A stretch of 46,149 nucleotides of DNA from positions 1 through 46,149 of the forward strand of contig ONQO01000008.1 of assembly GCA_900319995.1 (NCBI GenBank), given 5' to 3'. The notes beneath the pieces were generated by a model. That model was not told the DNA's origin. It saw nothing but the letters and a program-made list of their open reading frames with translations, and searched no databases. Source of the DNA: an uncultured Bacteroidales bacterium (GTDB taxonomy: Bacteria > Bacteroidota > Bacteroidia > Bacteroidales > Paludibacteraceae). Shown here in pieces: positions 34,101 to 41,108 of the stretch. The position numbers were made by a program, and so were the translations under genes. Each line of letters begins with the position of its first letter. Position 1 is the first letter of the stretch.

Positions 34101-35027
34101 TTCAAAAAAGAAATCTGCGAAGGCGGTTTTTACGAATGGAACAATGAGAAATTAAGCGTTCAAAAAGATTACCGGCACACTTATCTGCGTCCGGGGAAGG
34201 CGGATAGTGTAGTGACTCTGCATCTCATTGTTCATCCTTCCTATGATAAGCCGGCAGAGAATGTTACGGTAAAAGAATCTGAATTGCCATATTTATGGCA
34301 AGGAGTTGAACGCTACGAAGAGAAATACTATACGGAAATGCTGAAAACGGAAACGTTCCTGTGCGACAGTCTTGTACATTTGAACCTGAAAATTCTGCAC
34401 ACTATCTACAAGACGGTGGACTCCACTATCTGCAAGGGCAGTTATATCCTGTGGAACGACCTTCATTGCGATGAGGCGAAGGATTATGTGGCACATCTGA
34501 CCACAGCCGCCGGTTGTGACAGTATCGTGACGCTACATCTGAAACATTACGCCGACCCTAAAGAAGAATCAAAGGATGGCGGTACTTGCAAAGGAACACC
34601 GTATATCTGGCATGACCAGCCATATTCGGAGCCGGGCGTACATAAACTGACACTGAAAAACAAAGCCGGGTGCGATTCGGTATATGCGACTTTGAACCTG
34701 ACGGTCTATGAACCGGTAGAGACCACCGACGAGGATGGTTTTGCTTGTTATGGCAAGGAGTTCAAATGGAATGATCAAACCTATACAGAAAGCGGCACCT
34801 ACACACAACATCTCAAAACCGTTCACGGTTGTGATAGTACCGTGACGCGTAAGGTAACCATCCTGCCGGAAGCGGTGAGCCATGAGGACAAGTTTTTGTT
34901 CACCGGAGACAGTTATGAGTGGAACGGCAAGACCTACGATGCGACCGACGACTATGAGTTCCATACAACCACCGACAGAGGTTGTGACAGTACGGCATAT
35001 CTGCACCTAACAGTAAGTAGGTTGTGA
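31104..35027 (+). CDS. giant modular T9SS-type surface protein, N-terminal fragment (frameshifted)
   Basis: A TTG start at 31104 with a good signal peptide (LLTIVSLLCCLMTTRMYA) opens 1307 codons. Residues about 25-430 resemble the IgGFc-binding N-terminal domain found in Bacteroidota surface proteins (GTEFWLTFMSN; PISLYASNYA; RPIAVFAGHQCA). A PKD domain follows (WDYGDGSGKG...HQYTKAGNYTV, about 473-515). From about 530 onward are modules of about 65 residues of the form ICKGEKYVFN...Y...G-Y...GCDSIVTLHL. The frame ends at 35027 after a 40-bp tandem duplication. The continuation is in two other frames up to 37360. Without these breaks the protein would have about 2080 residues. Confidence 0.82.
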   Translation: MKKLLTIVSLLCCLMTTRMYAAGSSTEGTEFWLTFMSNLKWQASDNALQLKLIVSSRYTTSVTVSNPNTSWSTSVNVAANGISEVTIPVAQAYTTLVEKAAPTGLRVVSSKPISLYASNYADASYDATNVLPLPALTGNYIIQTYESNLFYEDIHYAKEFIIVATDNCTVDITPHARTTTGRLRNSPFSVSLKKGEVYQVMSTDENNDLSGTVIRASRPIAVFAGHQCATVPSDNEWCDHIVEQSMPVSQWGKQFPVTASMIQQTNHVLITALSGNTEVSVNGSIVATLGALETYEYLLTEQSCFIETSSPAACYLYLEGGMTNNRWGDPSSVYISPTEQMIQLMTFSTFQTPRSQYHYVNIVTTTDGKESIRLDGAPIRASFAPLEGNPELVFARIKVEHGTHTIQTDVDGFTAWVYGMGDGESYAYTAGSATNALDAQIIVDGRSGTQIEMEDFCYNHIFTFTPLVNIPYSTAVWDYGDGSGKGNGSNVTHQYTKAGNYTVTMKVSNSSEEQTVTTVLHLVSTRKDTVYATICKGEKYVFNDNEYSTTGIYTVTGLLSADGCDSIAVLKLQVNDSYFFEEEKSIAKGQTYRWHGKRYIEGEYYDSLLTVDGCDSVFKLTLKEVDPPQKQYDTICYEPTYTFHGHEFPIPPVDKYKDKEYVDYVLEYRDNEACLTYKLYLAIVPTAEEHKEFEVTIENGQSYDFHGQILNATGDYTYEEPLGCHGTYSETLHLFVKPYPVIETEEVLCKQNDSYEFFGKTLTAGGIYFDTVYSISGISELRKLTLIDNRSYNEINISTTEASYTYLGTTYTQTGTYTVVIKNAAGCDSIITLNIGIGGKCKLETEWTDYICKDGEYVWNSSTYTSPGDYTQTFETTAHCDSVVTLHLLEAKPASTSFSASICEGDYYKWNGEKYDTEGPHAQTLTTIHGCDSVVTLNLTVNDTYYTTKDESIVLGETFKWDGDEYTEEGVYTKDYIAKNGCDSVVQINLSVITTVYSEFKKEICEGGFYEWNNEKLSVQKDYRHTYLRPGKADSVVTLHLIVHPSYDKPAENVTVKESELPYLWQGVERYEEKYYTEMLKTETFLCDSLVHLNLKILHTIYKTVDSTICKGSYILWNDLHCDEAKDYVAHLTTAAGCDSIVTLHLKHYADPKEESKDGGTCKGTPYIWHDQPYSEPGVHKLTLKNKAGCDSVYATLNLTVYEPVETTDEDGFACYGKEFKWNDQTYTESGTYTQHLKTVHGCDSTVTRKVTILPEAVSHEDKFLFTGDSYEWNGKTYDATDDYEFHTTTDRGCDSTAYLHLTVSRL
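34416..34850 (+). repeat. near-identical module repeat A, copy 1
   Basis: This stretch (GTGGACTCCACTATCTG onward) recurs at an offset of 829 nt (35245-35679) with only scattered single-base differences, and its first part again at 36011. It encodes the modules DSTICKGSYILWNDLHCDEA, then DGGTCKGTPYIWHDQPY and ACYGKEFKWND. Confidence 0.85.
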
Positions 35028-35058
35028 CAGTACGGCATATCTGCACCTAACAGTAAGT
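34979..35058 (+). repeat. perfect 40-bp tandem duplication causing a frameshift
   Basis: 34979-35018 and 35019-35058 are identical over 40 bp (beginning AGGTTGTGACAGTACGG). As 40 is not a multiple of three, the second copy shifts the frame by +1, and a TGA follows at once. Removing one copy restores a continuous GCDSTAYLHLTVSDKP junction, the same as at the next module. Confidence 0.9.
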
Positions 35059-35793
35059 GACAAACCTATCAAAGACAGTACGGAAACGGATACACGTTGC
35101 GCCGGAGAGACGTTTATTTGGTATGAGCACACTATTGTCGCCAAAGAGACCACTAACTCTTATACTCATCGCATAGAGGGAGAAGAGACAGATACAATCA
35201 TACACCTCAGTCTGACGGTCAATCCTTCGTATCCGAATGTAGAAGTGGACTCCACTATCTGCAAGGGCAGTTATATCCTGTGGAACGACCTTCATTGCGA
35301 TGAGGCGAAGGATTATGTGGCACATCTGACTACAGCCGCCGGTTGTGACAGTATCGTGACGCTGCATTTGAAACATTACGCCGACCCTAAAGAAGAATCA
35401 AAGGATGGCGGTACTTGCAAAGGAACACCGTATATCTGGCATGACCAGCCATATTCGGAGGCGGGCGTACATAAACTGACACTGAAAAACAAAGCCGGGT
35501 GCGATTCAGTATATGCTACCTTGAACCTGACGGTCTATGAACCAATCGAGACCACCGACGAGGAAGGTTTTGCTTGTTACGGCAAGGAGTTCAAATGGAA
35601 CGATGAGACCTATACGACGAGCGGCACCTACACACAGCATCTCAAGACCGTACACGGTTGTGATAGTACCGTGACGCGTAAGATAACTATTCCGACAAAA
35701 CCGGCAACCAGTTCCGAGTCACAAACCATCTTCAAAGGAACAAGCTTTACATGGAACGGCAAGACCTACGATGCGACCGAACAGAGGTTGTGA
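35020..35793 (+). pseudogene. giant surface protein, middle fragment in frame +1 relative to the N-terminal part
   Basis: This frame has no own signal or start. It reads GCDSTAYLHLTVSDKPIKDS at once after the duplication, then DTRCAGETFIWYEHTIVAKE and copies of DSTICKGSYILWND, DGGTCKG and ACYGKEFKWND. It stops at 35791-35793 where, compared with the parallel module at 34930-34985, about 26 nt are missing between GATGCGACCGA and ACAGAGGTTG. It is part of the same original gene as 31104-35027 and 35771-37360. Confidence 0.8.
35245..35679 (+). repeat. near-identical module repeat A, copy 2
   Basis: Second copy of the stretch at 34416-34850. A separate long repeat (35020-35340 against 35786-36106, offset 766 nt) overlaps its start, so the modules interlock as a higher-order repeat. 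Confidence 0.85.
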
Positions 35794-37360
35794 CAGTACG
35801 GCATATCTGCATCTGACGGTAAGCGACAAGCCTTTCAAGGATAGTACGGAAACGGATACATGTTGCGCCGGAGAGACGTTTATATGGTACGAACACACCA
35901 TTGTAGCCAAAGAGACCACTAACTCTTATACTCACCGCATTGAGGGCGCAGAGACGGACACCATCATCCACCTTGATTTGACGGTTAATCCTTCGTATCC
36001 GAATGTAGAAGTGGACTCCACTATCTGTAAAGGCAGTTATATCCTGTGGAACGACCTTCATTGCGATGAAGCGAAGGATTATGTGGCACATCTGACCACA
36101 GCCACCGGTTGTGACAGTATTGTGACCCTACATTTGAAACTCTATCCGAAGTATGACCAGGTGACCGATGAGCAGACGATATACACCGGAGAGAGTTATG
36201 AGTGGCAGGGAGAGACCTATACCGAGACAACAACTGTCACCAAAACGCTTCATACTGTACACGGTTGCGATTCCGTCGTAACGCTACAACTGACGGTCAA
36301 TGACCATAAAACAGAGTACCGCGACATAGATGCGGACATATGTGAAGGTGAGACCTATCTGTTCTACGGCGAAGCGCTCACGCAGCCGACGGAAAAAACC
36401 GTCACGCGTCAAGGTGACAATACCGATACCATTGTGACGCTGCATCTGTCCGTATGGTCGGATTTCTACCGCGAGATAACGGACACCGTTCCACTGGGAC
36501 AGTCCTATACCCTCGGTGACCGTATGTTTGAGGAATCGGGTGATTATACCATAACCGGTACTACTGTACACGGCTGTGACAGCACTGTTGTCCTGCATTT
36601 GGCTACCAACCAAGTGGACATATTGGCGATTGAAGCGGATGAACAATGCGCGGATGACGATATGCTGGAGTTCAAGGTGGACTTCACCGGCGTCGCACAT
36701 GAGGTTCGTATTAATTTTACCGGAGAACGTGCACACGCACAAGGATGGCGGGATACAACCGTAGCAATGAATCCGGACGGTATCGTCCAACTGCCATACC
36801 ACGGAAAAGCCGGGCATTATACGGCAACCGTTGAACTGCTCTTCCGCGGACAAGTAGTAGCATCCTCTGACCTCAATCTGACACTCCTCTATCCGTCTTC
36901 GGTCTTGGAGCAGGGATGGAATGATGCAGTACTCGTCCTGACGCACGATTACAATGGCGGATATGATTTTGTGGCATTCCAGTGGTACGAAAACGGCATA
37001 CTGTTACTCGGAGAGACGCATTCCTATATCTATCGGCCTCTGATTATGGGCGGTGAGTACAGCGCCATGCTCACAGAGCAGGATGGTACGAGACTTATGA
37101 CCTGTCCGCTGATAGCGGTACCGCATACGGATATAACCTTGTATCCGACCGTTGCGGCGCCGGCACAGAGGATTCGTTGCTACACTAATGAGGATGCAGA
37201 ACTTATACTCAGCGATGCTGTAGGACACAGGATGATGCTAATGGATGTTCCTGCCGGAGGAAAAGAATTTAATGCACCTCTTACGGAAGGACTATACATG
37301 GTGCATGTCCGAATACTTCCTTCCGGTGCTCCCAGAATATACAAACTTCTTGTCCGCTAA
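35771..37360 (+). pseudogene. giant surface protein, C-terminal fragment with T9SS sorting domain
   Basis: The 529-residue frame starts at an ATG that is only the module sequence GATGCGACCG read in the third frame. It lacks a signal peptide. It contains GCDS modules (SDKPFKDS; DSTICKGSYILWND; EQTIYTGESYEWQGETY; ADICEGETYLFYGE; DTVPLGQSYTLGD), a non-repeat region (36600-37100) and a C-terminal type IX sorting domain: DITLYPTVAAPAQRIRCYT, LILSDAVGHRMMLMDV, LTEGLYMVHVRI and a final YKLLVR. T9SS exports such proteins and attaches them to the cell surface. In this state the tail is out of frame with the signal peptide. Confidence 0.82.
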
Positions 37361-37377
37361 CCCTGTGCATTCATTTT

Positions 37378-37409
37378 TTTGCATATGTCAAAAATTTGTT
37401 GTACCTTTG
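37378..37409 (+). promoter_or_regulatory. promoter of the DUF2147 gene
   Basis: A -33 TTTG (37378-37381) and -7 TACCTTTG (37402-37409) have a 20-nt spacer. The leader is about 34 nt. Confidence 0.8.
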
Positions 37410-37447
37410 CAGCGTCAATTACGAAAACAAATAAATAACACTATACA

Positions 37448-37915
37448 ATGAAACGAATTGGTATTTTACTTGTATTAGCATTGTCAAGCTCTATAATGTG
37501 CTTGGCAGACAGTCCTAAAAAGAACAACATTGCCTCTCAACAGGCGCTTATCCTCGGCGACTGGAAGACCGTAGATGACCGGACGGGAGAGAACTTCTCC
37601 ATTATTACTATATACAAAGGTTCGGACGGTTTGTTCTACGGAAAAGTATCCAAAATGCTTGTCGGTCCTCCGGATTTGAGGTGTGACAAGTGTCCCGGTG
37701 CAGACCATAACCAACCGTTAGAAGGATTAGTTATCATCCGTGGTATGCGGTATGATGCAGAGGACAACCAACTTGTCGGAGGTAAAGTGCTGGATCCGGA
37801 GTCCGGTAAGTTCTATTACGGAAAGATTTACCCGAAAGACGGTAAATTAGTTCTTCGCGGCTCTATAGACAGACATGGTTTTTTAGGCCGCAACCAGACA
37901 TGGGTAAGGAAATAA
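37448..37915 (+). CDS. DUF2147 family exported protein
   Basis: The 155-residue protein has a signal peptide (IGILLVLALSSSIMCLA). The mature part matches DUF2147: LGDWKTVDDRTGENFSIITI, LFYGKVSKM, a CxxC pair (DLRCDKCPGA), GLVIIRGM and GGKVLDPESGKFYYGKI, ending HGFLGRNQTWVR. The family is a small beta-barrel fold of unknown function in the envelope. Its stop is 15 nt from the end of the convergent phosphatase gene. Confidence 0.9.
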   Translation: MKRIGILLVLALSSSIMCLADSPKKNNIASQQALILGDWKTVDDRTGENFSIITIYKGSDGLFYGKVSKMLVGPPDLRCDKCPGADHNQPLEGLVIIRGMRYDAEDNQLVGGKVLDPESGKFYYGKIYPKDGKLVLRGSIDRHGFLGRNQTWVRK

Positions 37916-37930
37916 AATTGAAAGAGTCTT

Positions 37931-38482
37931 TTAACTTTGCTGCTTGATTATCATTTTCCGCTCTTTGAATGTTTGCCGTGACATAGGTTCGACACCGTTG
38001 CGTTCGGTAAATGCCGCGTACAGCGCATTCATCACGCGGTTGATTTTGTCGGTGTTATGACCGTCTTCTTCGCGGTAACCGCGTATCTGAGGCGGCTGGA
38101 TACCTTTGTCCGCGGCATAGAACATCCAATAGGCACAAAGGGCTATATCCGTTCGGTGCAAACCCATCGCACAGGCGATGTAGAAATCACCGGCATCAAT
38201 CTGCTGACAGAACTCAGAGAAATGCTCCACCATCTCCTTTATCGTTTCGGGGCATGTATGTACCGGATAATGGAAATAACGCATCTCATGCAGCCGGCAT
38301 AAATCTATCAGACGGGCTGTCGTGTCCTTCTCCCGCAGGTCAATAATGATTTTTATTCCTGCCTCCCGCATAACATCCCATGCATACGCCTGATGACGTG
38401 ACGACATCGTACGTCCCCTTGCCCCGCCATAGACAGGTGCAAGATCCGGAATTTGGGTCTTTTCTAAACGTGCAAAATCCAT
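37931..38482 (-). CDS. CX5R (dual-specificity/tyrosine phosphatase-like) protein
   Basis: The 183-residue cytoplasmic protein has the phosphatase P-loop IACAMGLHRTDIAL, with nucleophile Cys and Arg in C-x5-R (CAMGLHR). An upstream loop IIIDLREKDTTARL carries a candidate general-acid Asp. The N-terminus YGGARGRTMSS is typical of small phosphatases acting on proteins, inositides or RNA/nucleotide ends. It is the last gene of a tight operon with an ADP-ribosylglycohydrolase and a metallophosphoesterase (6 nt gap to the gene before). The substrate is unknown. Confidence 0.78.
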   Translation of the reverse strand: MDFARLEKTQIPDLAPVYGGARGRTMSSRHQAYAWDVMREAGIKIIIDLREKDTTARLIDLCRLHEMRYFHYPVHTCPETIKEMVEHFSEFCQQIDAGDFYIACAMGLHRTDIALCAYWMFYAADKGIQPPQIRGYREEDGHNTDKINRVMNALYAAFTERNGVEPMSRQTFKERKMIIKQQS

Positions 38483-38488
38483 TTTCTG

Positions 38489-38887
38489 CTAAAAGTTATC
38501 GTTAATAATACGCACAAAAGATTCCGGCAGAAGGATGTTCTCAATGTCCTTTGCTTGCGAGAACAACGGTGCAATCTCTTCTGCAGTAAAACCAGCTATA
38601 CCGCAACCGATAGGAGTAACGAGAAATGTGTATTCTGGATGCCCTTGGGCAAAAGCGATAAACTCATCCACATAGGGTTTAATCGTTTCTACGCCGCCTT
38701 GCATGGTAGGGATAGCATAACTCTGACCTTGCAGTCCGACTCCCTGACCCCATTTTGCGCCAAAACGGTCCATCGCAACACGCGCTGCGCCACCTCCATG
38801 CATGCCTGCCAGATTACTGCCGAAGACAAATACTTCATTCGGCTTCAACTCCGTGATAAACTCCGGTGTAAATGGTCTGTTGTACAT
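38489..38887 (-). CDS. GSNLAG-family protein, macro-domain-like
   Basis: From the ATG at 38887 the protein has 132 residues (a GTG at 38914 would overlap the upstream stop). The core is EVFVFGSNLAGMHGGGAARV, then GAKWGQGVGLQGQSYAIPTM and FLVTPIGCGIAGFTAEEIAPLF. Glycine-rich loops spaced this way recall the ADP-ribose-binding loops of macro domains. Similar proteins are annotated as a phage-associated non-structural family (A1S_2505-like). Lying directly behind an ADP-ribosylglycohydrolase, it may bind or process ADP-ribose or a related nucleotide. Function is inferred. Confidence 0.72.
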   Translation of the reverse strand: MYNRPFTPEFITELKPNEVFVFGSNLAGMHGGGAARVAMDRFGAKWGQGVGLQGQSYAIPTMQGGVETIKPYVDEFIAFAQGHPEYTFLVTPIGCGIAGFTAEEIAPLFSQAKDIENILLPESFVRIINDNF

Positions 38888-38913
38888 AATTAAAATGGTA
38901 TAGTTATAGTACA

Positions 38914-39981
38914 CTATATCTTCTTTATATCTCCCAGATACAAATCATCCGCCATATGAAGAATGACATCGGTCTGCTCCAGATCATCTTTGAAATGCTG
39001 AGGGATAGCGTTATACCCCACTGCTGCGCCGAGGATATTGCCGGTCACTGCCCCGGTACTATCGCTATCACCGGGATGATTAACGGACGCGATTAGAGCT
39101 TGTTCGAAATTGTCAAAATAGCGAGTCGCACAATACAATGCGATTGCCAAAGCCTCTTCTCCAACCCAACCTCCGCCCAGAAACTCTATATTCTGTAGAT
39201 CCGATTTCTCGTTAGAGGCAAGTTGTATTGCTGAATTGGCGAGTAGAGCCATCTGGTTAACCTCATTCGGATATTGCGGGAATAGTTCTGACAGTGCCTC
39301 GATGCCCTCTTCTACATAGCGGGTCATGGCATCTTGGGACGGATGTTCATCTAATGCCAAGCGATAGATGATATGCGCCATCAGTGCGGCTGGAATGAAA
39401 CCCAATGGATTGAGGTGGGTTATTTCTGCTGCATCGGCAGCTAACCGGTCCGCCTCCAAGATGCTCATCCGATTATCCACAGCGCCATAAAGAGGAATAG
39501 GAGCTATACGCATGACACCGCCACACCCCTTGCTGTTGTTGTAAGGTTCTTTACCTCTGAAGATGGCTTCGAGCGCAGTGATGCAGGTATTACCGGGTGC
39601 GCGTCTTTTGTTTAATGCCGGAACAGCACTAAGCCAACAACTTTTGTACTTGCCGGACTTCTTACCGACTTGTATCAAATACCACTCTACATATGCTTGA
39701 GCGATGCCATACTTATAGGCGATCTTCTGCTTTTTCGCATTCAGCAGTCCATTAGCCGTATAGAGGGTCATCTGGGTATCATCGGAAAAAACGGCTTTTC
39801 CTGCCTGTTCTCCTTCCGGTAACCAATGCTGATGCGTATCCAAACGCGTAATACCGTTCTCGCCATACCGTGCTTGGATGGCTTTATAAGAGGAGATAAA
39901 CTCTATCGGATAACCCAAAGCATCTCCTATGGCGCCTCCGATGAGCGATCCTCTTATTCTGTCTTGTAATATTGTTTCCAT
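38914..39981 (-). CDS. ADP-ribosylglycohydrolase (DraG family)
   Basis: The 355-residue enzyme has the DraG/ARH signatures: RIRGSLIGGAIGDALGYPIE at the N-terminus, FSDDTQMTLYT (first metal ligands S/D-D-T), and HPGDSDSTGAVTGNILGAA (the second D-x-D-S-T cluster). A third feature is the GCGGVMRIAPI segment. Such binuclear-metal enzymes remove ADP-ribose from proteins, DNA or small molecules. It begins 7 nt after the metallophosphoesterase and ends 26 nt before the macro-like gene. No ADP-ribosyltransferase is visible in the window. Confidence 0.93.
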   Translation of the reverse strand: METILQDRIRGSLIGGAIGDALGYPIEFISSYKAIQARYGENGITRLDTHQHWLPEGEQAGKAVFSDDTQMTLYTANGLLNAKKQKIAYKYGIAQAYVEWYLIQVGKKSGKYKSCWLSAVPALNKRRAPGNTCITALEAIFRGKEPYNNSKGCGGVMRIAPIPLYGAVDNRMSILEADRLAADAAEITHLNPLGFIPAALMAHIIYRLALDEHPSQDAMTRYVEEGIEALSELFPQYPNEVNQMALLANSAIQLASNEKSDLQNIEFLGGGWVGEEALAIALYCATRYFDNFEQALIASVNHPGDSDSTGAVTGNILGAAVGYNAIPQHFKDDLEQTDVILHMADDLYLGDIKKI

Positions 39982-39988
39982 ATTATTT

Positions 39989-40690
39989 TTAGATTTCTAA
40001 TATATAAGACCTTTCTTTTGTGCCGAGGCAATCAACGCAAATGACATTATGATCTTTGGTTACTCCGGCTCCTGTTAGGGTATGACCGACGATTTGTTGG
40101 ATGTCGGTATCTGCGAACAAGTTATGCTTCACGAGTGTCTCCGGACGTATCCAAAGGGGCGAATGAGTGGGCGAAGTGCCGTAACAGTCAAACCATTCGG
40201 TAGCATTGGCATCAAACGTAAAAGCCTTCTTATCTTCTTCCCACAATCGGTTAATCTTTTCAGCCACTTCAGTTAATGATTCCGATTGATAGGCTCCGAA
40301 ATATTTATCGTACCATTCTTTGGTGACACCTGCATGGGTTACAAGTGCTTTATCCTCAATCGGGAAAGCTATGCCATGAAATAGTGTTTTTGTCTGTATG
40401 AATGCACGCCAATATTCATTGGCATACCGTGGTTCATAGCGGCTGTAGTGCTCATCGGCTATCAAATAATGGAGATCATGATTGCCATATAGCAATACCG
40501 TTTCAGGATGTTGCTGCTTGAAATTGATGATTTCCTGGAAATTAGCCATCCTCTCCACCTGCGTCACATATTCGTATGGATCGAAATAGTCTCCCACGAA
40601 GATATTGATACTGTCTTCGCGAACGAGGTTCTTCCAACACGTCCGCCCGTGTATATCTCCGATGATATTGTATAAGTTATTCGCTTTCAT
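39989..40690 (-). CDS. calcineurin-like metallophosphoesterase
   Basis: From the ATG at 40690 the protein has 233 residues. All metal motifs are present: NIIGDIHGR, VGDYFDP, LYGNHDLHYL, a His in VTHAGVTKE and VGHTLTGAG. This is the PrpE/ApaH/Pnkp-type subgroup, which acts on nucleotide polyphosphates, phosphoproteins or RNA ends. It leads the operon and has its own promoter. A longer frame to 40753 covers the promoter and is rejected. Confidence 0.92.
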   Translation of the reverse strand: MKANNLYNIIGDIHGRTCWKNLVREDSINIFVGDYFDPYEYVTQVERMANFQEIINFKQQHPETVLLYGNHDLHYLIADEHYSRYEPRYANEYWRAFIQTKTLFHGIAFPIEDKALVTHAGVTKEWYDKYFGAYQSESLTEVAEKINRLWEEDKKAFTFDANATEWFDCYGTSPTHSPLWIRPETLVKHNLFADTDIQQIVGHTLTGAGVTKDHNVICVDCLGTKERSYILEI

Positions 40691-40711
40691 AGTTGTTTTA
40701 GTTTTCGGGTG

Positions 40712-40743
40712 CAAAGGTACAAAAAATATTTGGAATATACAAA
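40712..40743 (-). promoter_or_regulatory. promoter of the phosphatase/ADP-ribose operon
   Basis: On the minus strand, -33 TTTG (40743-40740) and -7 TACCTTTG (40719-40712) have a 20-nt spacer. Confidence 0.8.
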
Positions 40744-40858
40744 GATTTGACAAAAAAACACCCCGAAGAGCGTTTTTTCGAGTATATTGTACATTAGTTT
40801 AGACTTCCAACTCTTGTACCCGTCATGTCGTACATTATACTTTGCTCACCTTCCTTTA

Positions 40859-41050
40859 TTATAACATAGAATCGGCTGTGGTTAAATCATAACCGCTATT
40901 CATATCTTTGTATGTAACCTCTGCCGTTTTGTTCTCTTTGTCAAGATTGTAGTACAAATTGCCAATCAGGATGCTGAAAATGGTTCTGGCTGTCATTGTC
41001 CCTGCGCCAATCAAAAGGAAAAAGAATAATGTAAAAATTTTTGATTTCAT
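40859..41050 (-). pseudogene. truncated N-terminus of a BspA-like protein
   Basis: The 63 residues comprise a signal peptide (KIFTLFFFLLIGAGTMTA) and the motif IGNLYYNLDKENKTAEVT. This matches the N-terminus of the BspA-like gene at 1-1385 (IGDLYYNLDATNKMAEVT) nearly residue for residue. The frame then stops at 40859, before any leucine-rich repeat, and no repeat follows in other frames. It may be a remnant of a deleted gene. It could also be a small secreted peptide. It follows the outer-membrane receptor gene by 58 nt on the same strand. Confidence 0.65.
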
Positions 41051-41108
41051 TGTGTTGAAAATAAATTGTTAATTATAATATCATTAAAACAGAAAGATAT
41101 ATGCGGAT

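Noticed and set aside
35245-35793. Independent gene starting at an ATG or TTG in the middle of the giant surface protein
   Set aside because: The start is inside a module and the reading frame continues upstream to the 40-bp duplication without a signal peptide.
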